Shown: positions 11,246-21,959, counted from the stretch's first letter. The stretch is 64,000 bases of DNA from Aricia agestis (GCF_905147365.1 NC_056425.1:12303001-12367000); one strand, 5' to 3'. Numbers and translations are program-made. Notes: a model not told the origin generated them from the letters alone.

Positions 11246-11563
11246 AGTTTTTTAAATTAATTTAAATAACGCGAGTTAGAATGCACTATTAAAGATAACA
11301 TCAGTTGCGCAGTTCTCGCGAGGTTTTCGACACGATAGCCACGGGAACCCTATTCAGATCTAGTGCACTGGTGAACTATGGACTATGCATTATCTGACAA
11401 ATTTATTTGACGAATGCTAGACATAGTCCATGGCAAATTGACTGGTTTCTTTTGCTAGCTTTTTGATCTGTTCATATTCGAATATACGAGTGGATGAAGT
11501 GGGTAAGTAACAATTATAAAACTGTAGTTTTTTGCATGAATGAAGGCTTTAGGACCGGGAAAA

Positions 11564-11818
11564 TTATAAGGGAAAATATGAGTAATGGCAATGGCCTCCC
11601 CAGTGTATTCCATTTTTGTCGATCCTGCGCCACCGTTGGCCAGCCCGGCTGGCCTCCAGCTCGTCGCGCCATCTCTTCCTTGGCCGGCCACGGTTGCGTC
11701 GTCCATCTTCCGGTACCCACTCTGTCGATATCCTTGCCCAACGGTCAGAGTGCATGCGGCTTATGTGGCCAGCCCAATCCCACTTTAACTTGGCGGCTTT
11801 AATTCCGACGTCTATCAC
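11564..11818 (-). pseudogene. LINE reverse-transcriptase C-terminal remnant
   Basis: About 84 codons on the minus strand contain KLKWDWAGHISRM, then GRRNRGRPRKRWRDELEA. This is the C-terminal block of RTE/CR1-like insect LINE proteins (WAGHIAR ... GRPxxRW). The reverse transcriptase and endonuclease are missing, so it is a truncated copy. Overlapping frames on the other strand are shadows. Confidence 0.72.
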
Positions 11819-11903
11819 TCCGGTTTGTAAGCGCAGTAAGTAATCGCTACTTATGTAGTGAAATATTAGTTATCTGGTTTATTAAATTTTTCTTAAAAGA
11901 GTT

Positions 11904-11947
11904 GTTAAAAAGGTGTCATGATTCTATAATCATGACACCTTTTTAAC
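11904..11947. repeat. Perfect 20-bp inverted repeat
   Basis: gttaaaaaggtgtcatgatt, a 4-base loop (ctat), and its exact complement. It could form a tight hairpin, or be the core of a decayed MITE. The surrounding 11819-12487 shows no gene and only a diverged trace of the mariner MITE family (about 12276-12400). Confidence 0.7.
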
Positions 11948-12487
11948 GTAACAAACAGCTATAAAACGTTACTATGAGATTCAACAAAGTCATTCTTAAG
12001 CCTGTATTAATTAACACAAAGAATTATTAATTATTGTGCGATTTGATGTTGGCAACACCGACGAGGTCAGAGTGCATAATCGGCTTGACCTTGCAACACT
12101 ACATTTACATTCGTCTCTCTCAGCTCAATGTCTGGGGCACGTTGTCTCTTAAACTGGCACTGAAAATAGAGATAGACTTGTTTGAATTTAGAAATTATTG
12201 AAAAACTGTGTTGCGTACTACGTTCGCAATATATTGTGTTGAGTGGGCACAAATTTGATGGCTTTAGACAAAGTGTAACAAAACATGAACAAAACAAAGT
12301 GGTAATACTTTTGCAGGTTGTGCATGTAGTTCCGTGTAAAAAGTTCATTGTAAAAGTAGCAGTGACAAAAAAATTACTTTTGACTTCTATGAGAAATGCC
12401 CTTACATCACCCAAACAAAAGTTAAAAACGTAACTCGTAGTATAGTTATACAAACTCTACTCATCTCGTATCATCATATAATATACG

Positions 12488-12730
12488 AGTTTTTGCCCGC
12501 GGCTTCGCTCGCGTTGAGAAGTATTATTATATACAAACTTTCATCCCCTATTTTAACCCCTTGGAGGTGGAATTTATCAAAATCCCTTCTTAGCGGATGC
12601 CTACGTCTTAACATCTACCTGCATGCCAAATTTCAGCCCGATCCATCCAGTGGTTTGGGCTGTGCGTTGATAGATCACTATGTCAAGCAGTCAGTCACCT
12701 TTGAATTTTATATAATTATATAGATATAGA
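12488..12730 (-). mobile_element. Helitron family H-A
   Basis: Reverse-oriented, from tttttgcccgcggcttcgct to cagtcacctttgaattttat. It provides the reference for the empty target site of the large transposon, because the same family fragment flanks that element. Confidence 0.75.
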
Positions 12731-12734
12731 TATG

Positions 12735-13130
12735 AATATAGATTAATACGCGAGCGAAAAACTTTGTATCGAAAAATGCGGAAACGTAGGAGAATGAAAT
12801 TTTGCACAGTTATAGTTTATATGGTGAAGGATAGTGCATCGAGCTAATATTATTTTGAAATTATGCTTTTATCGTACATTTTTTTAACAAATAATTAATA
12901 AAACATAACACACACTACATGTGCACACTACCATCTTTTTGAGTGATAAGCCTATACATACGAACAAACAAGCCTATATATACTCTTTTGTTTATGGTTG
13001 AAGTCTGTTGTCAAATTAAAAATGGATTGTTGTTTTTTTTTATATTTGAGATATTCAGTACTTTAAACGGGGAGCCAAAGAAAGAAGATAAATAAATTTA
13101 AGGTCGAATTTCGACCATTGGGCGATCTCT
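12735..13130 (+). mobile_element. Helitron family H-D, copy 1
   Basis: Shares gattaatacgcgag..., tatagtttatatggtgaagg and the 3' terminal palindrome ggtcgaatttcgacc plus attgggcgatctct with 15001-15491. The terminal CTAG is damaged here (ctctaataat). Confidence 0.75.
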
Positions 13131-13144
13131 AATAATATCTATCT

Positions 13145-13285
13145 ATGGATGAATCGTCATTGTCAGATGATGATGATGATGATGATGATTATGACGATGA
13201 TGATGATAACGAAGATGATGATGATAATGATAATGACGATGATGATGATGATGATGATGTTAACCAAGAATGCGCAAGACGCTGA
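13145..13285 (+). repeat. GAT-rich microsatellite with an Asp-rich open frame
   Basis: (GAT)n with GAC/AAT interruptions. An ATG at 13145 opens 46 codons, starting MDESSLSD and continuing as almost pure Asp/Asn, to a TGA at 13283. I treat it as a repeat. It could conceivably be the start of a lost transposase, because acidic N-termini are common there, but nothing downstream supports that. Confidence 0.7.
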
Positions 13286-13495
13286 ATTTAGTTCAGTCAT
13301 GACTTGTCTTCTCAAATGATCACTTTATTATTCTAAGGACGCACGCAGAGGTTAAACCCTTTTACTTCACTATACCTTCGTCCTACATACTAATTCCTAA
13401 TAGAAGACCCTTTGGTTAAAGGTTGCGCACTTTCAACATTGTGCATTAAACGATATCGAAACCGCATTTTGTTATTACAGTTTTAACATTTTTTG

Positions 13496-13778
13496 AAACG
13501 AAGTTACTTATCGCGCGTTCGGCGTAAAGGAGGCTAGATAGAACGATATTTGACCTCGACACTTTTTTATTAGTACATGCATGGTAGGGGCAGAGGGCGT
13601 TGATAGTATTCCTGTACGTCAACTAAATGGCTTTTTTGAGAATAAACAGCGACGCGTTGTTAGTATTCCTGGGCGACAAAAGATAGCTTTTTTTAAATTT
13701 TATGAGTGTATAATGTATATGTACCTATACAGGTTTTTTGAACATAAGAAAAAACTTCGTTCCATTCGGGTGTCCCTT
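13496..13778. mobile_element. MITE family E, copy 1
   Basis: Matches 31820-32110 in opposite orientation throughout (gcgcgttcggcgtaaa, ggcagagggcgttgata, cagcgacgcgttg, aaacttcgttccattcgggt). The ends carry the short inverted motif aacgaagtta / aacttcgtt. Open frames across both copies are repeat-derived. Confidence 0.78.
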
Positions 13779-13844
13779 GACACCTCTCAAATTTTTTTTA
13801 ACAGAATTTTAAGTTTGACAGAATGTGTGAAATATTTAATACGA

Positions 13845-14046
13845 TGACGCCCGCAACTCCGTTGCGTCAAAATTCGTTTGTCGCGCGGGAATCGTACATT
13901 TTCCGTCACAAAATACAAACATTGGGGCAAAAGTATTATATTATGTTCTTTCGCTGGAAACAAGCAAAACAGCAAAATCGGTTTAGTGGTTTAAGTGAAG
14001 AGATGACAGACAGTCAGATAGACACACTTTTATTATTAGTACAGAT
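13845..14046 (-). mobile_element. Helitron family H-B
   Basis: Reverse copy, gatgacgcccgcaactccgt to tattattagtac, with the usual central sequence. Confidence 0.7.
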
Positions 14047-14370
14047 TTATTTGGTGTGCCGTTGTTGCCACTGTAACCTATGTAGGTTGTTGGTTGTTAA
14101 GTAGGTACTTAAAGACAGATTAAAATAAATCTTATAATTTCCCACGTAAAAATTGCCATGTTAACGGAACTTTGATCCGTCGCGCTTGGTTGATTTTCAT
14201 CACTCACTTCACTATTCAAAACTTTTTTAGCAAAAAAGCTGATCAATTTTCGATGCGACATTAGCACAAGGTTGACAATGTGGGCAATTGACCAATGCTG
14301 ACCCTTGACCGATTCCGGTCATTGAATCAAGACCCTGAACTCTATTCGATAGTATTGTTGGAAAGAACCT

Positions 14371-14553
14371 GAGCCTCTAGCCAAGACGTTTTCTTAATCG
14401 CTACTTTATAGAATCGCTTATGAAAATGTATGGAGTTGACATAACATCAGTCGAATGTTGAATTTATTTTGTCGAACGCTTTTTGTCAATTACACACACA
14501 TACATTTTGATCGGCGACTTTATAAACCTATAAGGAAAATGTCTTGGCTAAGG
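14371..14553. mobile_element. MITE family D, copy 2
   Basis: Same arrangement as 11060-11245: ctagccaagacgttttcttaa ... gaaaatgtcttggctaagg, with inner tacattttgatcggcgac. The two copies have diverged moderately. Confidence 0.75.
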
Positions 14554-14862
14554 AATCTATTACCGTTTCTTGCGATATTTTTCTTTATATCCTATGAGAA
14601 AGGACTTAAAAAGTTTCTGACTGCTATTTGAGTACTTGTTTATTTTTCTTGTATATTTCATTTATAATCTATAAATTTACTTACTTACCTATTAAATTAA
14701 AAGTGCGGAAGTTTGTCTTTATATCAAAACATGTGATATAAAGATAAATTTTATAATACTAAGATTGCCTATAAATTATACTCATAATGTAAGATACACC
14801 GTATGCACCCGGACAGGTGGGTGCGTTTAATTTCGGTGTAGCTACCGACTGGTCAGCGTAAT
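14554..14862. other. AT-rich non-coding stretch
   Basis: Contains a short inverted repeat (gtctttatatcaaaacatg / catgtgatataaagata) and nothing else that I recognise. Confidence 0.5.
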
Positions 14863-15000
14863 GGAGGCCTACCCAAAAAAAAGTGGCGCGACGAATTGGA
14901 TGCGTTCGACAAAAAGTGGCCAGTAACATCACAAGATCGCCAATTATGGAACAAAAGAGGGGAGGCCTTTGCCCAGCAGTGGGACACAGTGGGCCAATAA
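14863..15000 (+). pseudogene. LINE C-terminal remnant (GGLPKKKWRDELDAF)
   Basis: Encodes the last 45 or so residues of an RTE-like LINE protein: KKKWRDELDAF ... SQDRQLWNKRGEAFAQQW ... VGQ, then TAA at 14998-15000. The W..RGEAFAQQW ending is typical of the family. The rest is absent, and a Helitron begins immediately after the stop. Confidence 0.72.
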
Positions 15001-15491
15001 TCTATATATTAATACGTGAGAGAAAAACTTTGTAACCCTTTTTACGATAAATGGTGAAACGTAGGTGCATGAAATTTCGCACATTTATAGTTTATATGGT
15101 GAAGGAGTGCATCGAGCTAATATTATTTTAAAATTATGCTTTTATCATATATATATTTTAACACATAAAACGTTACACACACTACGACACTACTACTAGG
15201 AAAAATTACAGATTTTTGAGTGACAAGCCTATACATACGAATTATACTCTTTTATTTATGGTTGAAGTTTGCTGACAACAAGTTGACAAATTGAAAATGG
15301 ATTTTTGTTTTTTTTTATTTAATTTTAGATACTATTAGATAATGCTTAAACGGCCAATCTGAGATCAGCTGAGTCCCAGAGACAAGAATTGAAAAAAACT
15401 ATGATGAAGTCAATATTTTTTACAAAATGTAGGTAGTAGTCCTAATGTCGTTGCAAGTAAGGTCGAATTTCGACCATTGGGCGATCTCTAG
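15001..15491 (+). mobile_element. Helitron family H-D, complete
   Basis: Starts TC directly after A (15000) and ends CTAG directly before T (15492), the Helitron insertion rule. A 3' subterminal palindrome (ggtcgaatttcgacc) precedes the end by about 20 bp, as expected for a Helitron terminator hairpin. 491 bp, no Rep/helicase: non-autonomous. Confidence 0.88.
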
Positions 15492-15589
15492 TAATAATAA
15501 ATGTAAGATACTGCTCGTGCGCGTTGAGCTCTTTTCTAAGACGGGGCATATTTACAGCAGTTTATTACAAGAACTATGAATATTATACA

Positions 15590-15937
15590 AGGTGTTACAA
15601 AACTAAGTGATAATACTTTAGGAAATATATGAGTCCCCTTTATAGTGTTCTCTGTGAGAGTAGCAGCACTGAAAGAGTAACTTTTTTTTAACTTTTGTAT
15701 GGTAAAATTTACCTTTATATGACGCTAGAGCACGCTATTATTTAACGCTAGAGCACTTGACCATACAAACCACAAAAAATGCTGTTTGAGCGGTGCTAAT
15801 TTCACAGTAAGTATGTATAAGTCTCCTTTATGCAGTAAACTATAAAGGGGACATAGAATACTTTTTGTTCCGGAAAAATGTACGGTTCCTGCGTGATAAA
15901 CTAGTTTTGGCGCAACGGAGTTGCGGGCGTCATCTAG
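15590..15937 (+). mobile_element. Broken mariner-type MITE followed by H-B 3' end
   Basis: 15590-15640 carries the acaaggtgttacaaaactaag start of the TA-flanked MITE family, with a rearranged body. 15838-15936 is the 3' end of an H-B Helitron (ggagttgcgggcgtcatctag) followed by T. Confidence 0.65.
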
Positions 15938-16317
15938 TACATATAATGTAAAAAATTATAAAAAAATAATTTTAACTGACACTAGGTTATAAACGCGGAT
16001 ATAGAAAATTAAGTTAAGAATTCCAATAAATAACTCCTTCTTAGAATTTCCATTTCAATCTAAAATCATGTGGCATTATAAAATATCATTTAATTATAAA
16101 ACTATTTGGTTTTTTACTGAAAATATTTATGTACAATGTAATATATTTAGGTTTATTTTATCAAAAATATAAAAAGCTTTTTAAATAGCTAAATGGGCAT
16201 TAAGGAAGCCATTAAATGTGAATACGAAGTTTTGATAAGGTTCAAGAACGAATATTTTAATTAAAAAAAAGATAAAATAATAAATTATTATTAAAATTAA
16301 TACATACCTATTACTTT
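15938..16317. other. Very AT-rich non-coding stretch
   Basis: No gene, repeat family or RNA recognised. Confidence 0.5.
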
Positions 16318-16830
16318 TAATTCATACTAATATTATACATATGCAAGTGTGTTTATCTGTCTATTACCTCTTCTCGCTCAAAACGCTGAACCGATTTTAA
16401 TTATGTTTGGAATAATACTCCCATGCCAGTTTTGGTGACGGTGGGCAGTTTCATTGAAACCGGGCAAGTTACGCAGGAGTTATTTTTATAGTGCCCAAGT
16501 GTGTGCGCAGTACACAAGAGCACTCTCTATTCCTTGAGTCTCATAACCCAGTGGAACGGAAGACCGACACGACTGGCGAGAGATCAGGCGCAGGACATCC
16601 TTGTCAGACAGTCAGGTGATCAGCCTGCATTGTCCTAACCAAACTTGGAAATAACATGTTTCCAATGCGGGAATTGACCCCACGACCTCCGAGTTAAGAG
16701 CCATGCTCTAAACCACTGAACCACTTGACTCAAGTTTGGTATGGAGATACTGTGAGTCTCGGTAAAGGACCTAGGATACTTTTTATCCCGAAAAAATATA
16801 CGGTTCCCGCGAGGAAAACGGACTTACGGG
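16318..16830 (+). mobile_element. Helitron H-B split by a SINE
   Basis: The 5' part (tactaatattatacatatgc ... ctgaaccgattttaatt) and the 3' part (gtttggtatggagatactgtgag ... ggttcccgcgagg) belong to one element, separated by a reverse-oriented SINE. Confidence 0.65.
16490..16735 (-). mobile_element. tRNA-derived SINE, family SINE-B
   Basis: On the minus strand: tggttcagtggtttagagca (A-box-like), ctcggaggtcgtggggtcaa (B-box-like), then a body with cgcctgatctctcgccagtc and ttccgttccactgggttatg. This is the layout of a lepidopteran tRNA-derived SINE inserted in the Helitron. It is not a functional tRNA: no acceptor stem pairing continues. Confidence 0.75.
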
Positions 16831-16984
16831 AGTAATGTAGTACAGCCTTTCACAAAGTGGGCGATAACGCCCCCTTGTGGGCGCTGGAGGTCTGAAGGGT
16901 GTGGGACCTAGAAAAACATGGGAGCGTTGTGTAGATGCTTGGTGGGTGAAATATTTCATCCAGATGCATTTTAAATTCAAAGTG

Positions 16985-17270
16985 GGCGGTAGACAAAATA
17001 AGTTTGGTAACCCCTGATCTAGTATAATATTATATTATGTTTTCACCATTTACAAAGAACTAGACGGTGACCGGTACTTCATTCCTTTTGGCAGAAATTC
17101 CCAGGGCAGGAAACGGTTCCTGCCCTGTGAAATGGACATTTTCCACTACAAAAGCTATACTATGTCCTTTTCCATCTCTTTAAATATGTCTATGCCCAAT
17201 TTTGTAAAAAATCAGTTCAATGGTTTAAGGAAGATGAGCTAACAGATAGATAAACAGACTTTCGCATACT
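16985..17270 (+). other. Decayed Helitron-like sequence
   Basis: Holds gtacttcattccttttggcag and H-B-like words (atgtccttttccatctcttt, gctaacagatagataaacag) in mixed order. No gene. Confidence 0.4.
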
Positions 17271-17272
17271 TA

Positions 17273-17657
17273 GTTGACGCCCGCAACTGTGTTGCGCCAA
17301 AAGTCGTTTATTGCACGGGAATCGTACATTTTTTTGTAATAAAAAGTACCCTATATCCGGGATTCATAATATATATTTTCTCTCGACGACCTCTCTGGCT
17401 CAGTTGGTGGGCTGTTGGTAGCTCAAGCCGGGGGTCGCGGGTTCGAGATCCGCCGACGGAATAAAAAGTTTTCAAACTTTCTGGGTCATGGATGTGTATT
17501 AAATATGTCTATTATAACTATCGCAGATTAAACCAGATGATTATTGACTGCGACATAATATCAATTAATTCCATTTTCACTGAAATTGGTTCAACGGATC
17601 GGGCGTGAAAAGGTAACAGACAGACGGATACATTTCGCATTTATATATTAGTATGGA
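17273..17657 (-). mobile_element. Helitron H-B with nested tRNA-derived SINE
   Basis: Outer element: gttgacgcccgcaactgtgt to tttatatattagtatgga. It is interrupted at about 17395-17530 by a plus-oriented SINE-C: tctggctcagttggtggg (A box), gggttcgagatccgccgacg (B box), aaaaagttttcaaactttctgggtcatgg. Confidence 0.75.
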
Positions 17658-17920
17658 TAAATTACATCATACAAAGCTTTCTGAAACAACTTCACAGAAC
17701 TTACCGCCCACCCATCCACGTTCGCAACCTCTGTACGTTGCTTAACCTCATTATAATGCCAACGTGAGCATTGACAATAGATTTACGAAATACAATAGCA
17801 CCAACATAATAGCGGTAGAAAGCCAAATATCAACAGCTGTTTTGTGAACCGTTTTAAAATACATTTATTTTGTTAATAACGTAAAACATCCTACGTCTCT
17901 ATTCATACTGCTAGTTTGTT

Positions 17921-18090
17921 ATGTACCATCGAGGAAATAGATTCCAAAGCAGTTGACAGACCAGCGTCATTTGGTCAGATCATGTCAATTCAATTTTAAT
18001 TATTTTGTACTGTCGACTGAGTCTGAAGTAACGCGACCAAACTACCTTGGTCCCCCATCTGCCTAGGAATCAACTTCTCTGATAGTATAA
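17921..18090. mobile_element. MITE family F, copy 1
   Basis: Runs from gtaccatcgaggaaatagattcc to cctaggaatcaacttctctgatagtat; the ends are imperfect inverted repeats around gattcctaggca. Another copy is in ADAMTS intron 3 (50149-50310). The hydrophobic 63-codon frame on the minus strand (17996-18187) is a shadow. Confidence 0.72.
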
Positions 18091-18347
18091 ATGCTAGCAA
18101 CGCACCTAATACTCCTCCGATGCTCACACTAAATACTTGCAAGACAAAGAAGAATGACAGAGAAGTCACAAGTACATTCATGAGCATCAGTAATCGTTTT
18201 CATCAGGTGATCCATTAGCTCATTTAACTGCTTGTAATAAATTAATATCAGTAGCTGACGGAATATATATCGTCGTTTACATTTATTTAAAATTTATATC
18301 TTTCAGGCAGATTTTTTCGAATTAATATCCATACTAATCTTCTATCT

Positions 18348-18379
18348 ATCTATACTAATATTATAAATGCGAAAGTATC

Positions 18380-18426
<47 letters not shown>

Positions 18427-18668
18427 CGCTTTCACGCCAAAACTACTGAACCGATTGCAATGAAATTTTGTACACAGTTATTCTAGAGTCTGAGAAAGGA
18501 CATAGGCTACATTTTGATGTGGGAAAATATTTTATTTCCATGAAAATATCGATGAAAATTACTTCGCATTGCGCGTGGCCAGCGCTCATCCCGGGGGTCC
18601 TAGGTTCGAGTCCCGCAGGCGGAACAAAAAGTTTTCAATGTTTCTGGGTCTTGGATGTGTATTAAAAT
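18348..18668 (+). mobile_element. H-B type 5' end with CTGT microsatellite, then SINE-C piece
   Basis: tactaatattataaatgcg is followed by a (CTGT)n run at 18380-18426, then the usual ccaaaactactgaaccgatt core. At about 18565-18665 a truncated tRNA-derived SINE follows (gtcctaggttcgagtcccgc = B box, gttttcaatgtttctgggtc). Confidence 0.65.
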
Positions 18669-19100
18669 AATATTTAAAAAATCTTAAATATATTTTATGT
18701 ATAATATTATAAAAAATCCAGAAATATATCGACGCGATGCAATGAACATTTTAGTTCTAATACGATTCAACAGATGGCGCTTTTTTTTTACTTCGTTGTA
18801 ACATAGAACTAATCATACTTATTAGTTATTATGTTTTTGTTTATAGTTTTTAATACGTTAGAATATTATGTTTAATAATATTATCACTTGCTATAATAAT
18901 AATCAATCTATCTTATCTTATAGAACTCCTACTGCATTTCTAAGGAGTTCGAGTGTGTTGTGTTGGCCTATATTCCATCCAGAAAATATTTTTACATTTT
19001 AATTCTAATATATGAAAACAGATGGCGCTTTATTTTTTACTTCATTAATAAAACAGAACTAATCATACCTACTTTATTATATATTATTGTTTTTATTCAT
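18669..19100. other. AT-rich stretch with a short dispersed repeat
   Basis: acagatggcgctt(t)...acttc...aacatagaactaatcatac occurs twice (about 18770 and 19018), suggesting a local duplication of about 250 bp. No gene. Confidence 0.45.
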
Positions 19101-19101
19101 A

Positions 19102-19215
19102 ACTAGCTGTTGCCCGCGACTTCGTCCGTGTGGACTTTAGTTTATAGCGCGCGGTGTCAACAAAATTTGTGTCAAATTTAAAAACTTTTTAAAACCCTGG
19201 TAAGTGGTACCCCTC
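19102..19215 (-). mobile_element. Helitron family H-C 3' end, reverse
   Basis: actagctgttgcccgcgacttcgtcc is the inverted form of the H-C terminus; the body gcgcgcggtgtcaacaaaat follows. A GC-rich inverted repeat comes next at about 19222-19300 (gccgcgcagcgcgctacaccgg / ccggtgtagcgcggc). Confidence 0.68.
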
Positions 19216-19346
19216 TTAGGGCCGCGCAGCGCGCTACACCGGAATAGCAGCGCTGAAAGTGCTCGCCTCGCCGCTGCCATTCCGGTGTAGCGCGGCCCTT
19301 AATTAATCAAAATACCCAAAAACAGCTGTGCAGTATGCACATAATC

Positions 19347-20090
19347 TGTACTAATATTATGAATGCGAAAGTATCTCTGTCTGTCAGTCTCGCTTTCACG
19401 CCAAACGCCAAAACTACCGAACCGATTGTAATGAAATTTTGTATACTGATAGTCAAAAGCCTAAGGACATAGGCTACTTTTTTACTGGAAAAAAGGGTTG
19501 TAAGGGTCGTAAATTTGTTCAAAAAATTCATAATAGATGGCGCCGTGCGTCTTCTACATCGCGCTGACGCTTGCTCAAAAGTCTTTCTATAAGAGGTGGT
19601 ATCATCTTACATTTAAGTCTCGATTTTTTTCGATTGTTATATCTATTCTACGGTATTAAATAACTCAGTACTTTATCTGTGCAGGCAGTGACGTAACCTT
19701 AAGACCAAATTTCACCAACGGCTGTTAAAGTTAATGCTCGAATTAGTATCACGATAGCTGTTTCGTTTTTCATATGAATGAAAGAGAAGACAGGATATTT
19801 TAACAAGCTGTTAACACTAACAGACGTTGGTGAAATTGGGGCTAAACCTATCAATGATAAATAGTTTATGGGTAAAGTTGTGTAATTGGGGGGCTAAATA
19901 AGCTTTAAAATTTGGCATAATATATAAAGTTTAACATACAAAAATGAAGTACTTATTGTTTGCACACTGCACAGCTGTATTGATTTAAGGGGTACCAGGG
20001 TTTTTTTGTAAAAGCTTTTGACACCAATTTTGTTGACATCGCGCGCTATAAACTGAAGTCCACGCGGACGAAGTCGCGGGCAACAGCTAG
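19347..20090 (+). mobile_element. Helitron, member 1 of a head-to-tail array (H-C end)
   Basis: Begins TC after A (tctgtactaatattatgaatg) and ends gcgggcaacagCTAG at 20087-20090 before T. It contains an inserted family C MITE (about 19700-19848). The next Helitron begins immediately. Confidence 0.7.
19700..19848. mobile_element. MITE family C, complete copy
   Basis: Inverted ends aatttcaccaacggctgttaaa and ttaacactaacagacgttggtgaaatt; core catatgaatga. About 150 bp, non-coding. Confidence 0.75.
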
Positions 20091-20331
20091 TATATATATA
20101 TATAAAACTCAAGGGTGACTGACTGACTGATTGACATAGTGATCTATCAACGCACAGCCCAAACCATTGGACGGATCGGGCTGAAATTTGCCATGCAGGT
20201 AAATGTTATAACGTAGGCATCCGCTAAGAAAGGATTTTGATCAATTCGAACTCCAAGGGGTTAAAATAGGGGATGAAAGTTTGTATATAATAATCCTTCT
20301 TAACGCGAGCGAAGCCGCGGGCAAAAGCTCG
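20091..20331 (+). mobile_element. Helitron H-A, member 2 of the array
   Basis: Starts directly after the CTAG of member 1 (tatatatatataaaactcaa) and ends gcgggcaaaagCTCG (CTAG with one change) directly before member 3. Confidence 0.72.
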
Positions 20332-20513
20332 TAATATTATAAATGCGAAAGTGTGTCTGTCTATCTGTTACCTCTTTACTCCCAAACTGCTGAACCGACT
20401 TTGCTGAAATTTGGTATGGATATACTTGGAGTCCCGGGAAAGGACATAGGATACTTCTAATCCTGAAAAAAAGTACGGTTCTTGCGCGATAAACAAATTT
20501 TGGCGTCATCTAG
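20332..20513 (+). mobile_element. Helitron H-B, member 3 of the array
   Basis: Starts taatattataaatgcgaaag and ends tggcgtcatCTAG at 20510-20513, followed by T. Its 3' part has lost the usual gcaacggagttgcgg segment. Confidence 0.72.
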
Positions 20514-20737
20514 TAACTAATAGTTGAGTATTTTGCGGTCATAATCATGTCTAAATTTAAATGCCCTTTTAAGTTTATACACAGCTTTATCGTAAGCAAA
20601 ACCGCAGGTAAAAGTTATATAACAAAACCCATAGCATAATCATGATATTACGTAAGAAAGCTCATAGGGTATTAGGTCAAAGTATAGTTGAGATTTCTAA
20701 TGCAATACCTGTGCAGTTATGCAGTTTCGGATATTAA

Positions 20738-21209
20738 GAGGATACACCAGGGGCTAGAGAAATGAAAAAAAAGTACATGTAATATCTATAGCTGTCTCCC
20801 TTACCTCAAGCCTATACCGCAGAACGCGATAGAGACAACTGCAGAAAATCCAGAAAATCAACGATTCGTTGTCCCCTGATTCCTTCTCCAAAACTGAACC
20901 GATTTAAGTACTTTTTTCATTAAAGATTAAAAAAAGGCTTGAGCTGTGTTCCTATGTTTTGCTTTTTTTGTATAATCTAGCCAAATCTGTTTTCTGGACG
21001 TTCGAACACAGCGGAAAATCTGGCCATTTTTTTAGGTTTTAGAACGTTCATATCTTATTTAATAATTAAATTATGAAAAAAAAGAAAACATAGGGACATT
21101 GTATTAGTGGCCGTAGATATTCAGGAAAAAATTATAACTCTACTAGCATTATCCAGGGAGGAAACAGGGGACAACGTTTGTATGGAAAAAATGGCGGTGT
21201 GGAATCCTC
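20738..21209 (+). mobile_element. TTAA-flanked MITE, family T1, copy 1
   Basis: 472 bp between two TTAA sites (20734-20737 and 21210-21213). Ends GAGGATACACC... and ...GGAATCCTC are partly inverted. Subterminal inverted words ttgtcccctgattcctt / ggaaacaggggacaa. Almost identical to 45371-45843, so one or both moved recently. TTAA duplication suggests a piggyBac-like mobiliser. Open frame 21121-21324 is a shadow. Confidence 0.88.
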
Positions 21210-21213
21210 TTAA

Positions 21214-21550
21214 GAATGGCGTCTGCGAGCTGGCAGAAGAAATACTTACGATAAAGTAGGAGCAGCTTAATTGAAGACGTGAGTGGAAGAATCGAACAAG
21301 TAACATTTCGTAACATACGGACAATAACTCATTATTTCCCTTATTATATTCATAAAACTTGTAACTTATTTACTTCATAACCTAGCTAATATATCTGGCT
21401 ACACAGTTTTTCAATTTCAAATATTTTTTCCGGCCCTAAAGCCTTCATTTAAGCAAAAAAACGGGAAGTTTTTGTGTTACTTACCCTATTCTTCCACTCA
21501 CGTCTTGAATTAAGACACTTAAAAAAGTCGTGGTAGTTAACACAGTGAAA
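21214..21550. other. Non-coding stretch, nothing recognised
   Basis: AT-rich. A loose inverted pair (gacgtgagtggaagaatcg near 21273, ttcttccactcacgtctt near 21490) brackets about 240 bp and may be a decayed MITE. Confidence 0.45.
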
Positions 21551-21840
21551 TCTTATATATAAAATTCTCGTGTCACAATGGTAGGCCGCGTACTCCTCCG
21601 AAACGGCTTTACTGATTTTAACCAAATTTTATATGCATATTCCGTGGGTCTGAGAATCGGTTACTGGGTACTTATTATATTGATAAGTGCATTTGTTGAA
21701 TAAATAATAGTAAATTATTACAACTCCAGACCATTGTTTGTGCGACGGGATAGCGATGGACGTTGCCATGGTGATGGTATTTAGTCACTTCAATAAAATA
21801 ATACGTACATACGCAAAGAAACGTTTGCCGGGACAGCTAG
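21551..21840 (+). mobile_element. Lep1-like Helitron
   Basis: Starts TCTTATATATAAAATTCTCG, then gtgtcacaatg and cgtactcctccgaaacggct, and ends aacgtttgccgggacagCTAG. It is flanked by A on the left and T on the right. These are the hallmarks of the widespread lepidopteran Lep1 Helitron group (named from memory). 290 bp, non-autonomous. A second Lep1-type 3' end is at 47571. Confidence 0.88.
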
Positions 21841-21959
21841 TCAGGATATAAAAATTTAACAGTGGCTTCTGGGGCTGACGGAACACAAAACTATACAGTA
21901 GTATGTAGACACTTATTATTAACACGCGATAGAAACAGAGCAAAAACAGGAGCTGAGTA

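Noticed and set aside
12067..12453. Opposed open frames of 128 and 83 codons
   Set aside because: No recognisable motif; the two strands shadow one another and overlap a diverged MITE fragment.
13145..13285. Acidic small protein MDESSLSD...
   Set aside because: Almost entirely a GAT microsatellite; no supporting exon or homologous domain follows.
17395..17480. Possible tRNA gene (A- and B-box-like sequences), likewise 36085-36160 and 18565-18620
   Set aside because: Continues into SINE bodies shared with other copies and does not complete a cloverleaf; tRNA-derived SINE heads.
17996..18187. Hydrophobic 63-codon protein on the minus strand
   Set aside because: Half of it is MITE family F, which recurs in an ADAMTS intron without an open frame.
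18380..18426. CRISPR-like or satellite array
   Set aside because: A plain (CTGT)n microsatellite with no spacers, inside a Helitron that normally has a short run of the same unit.
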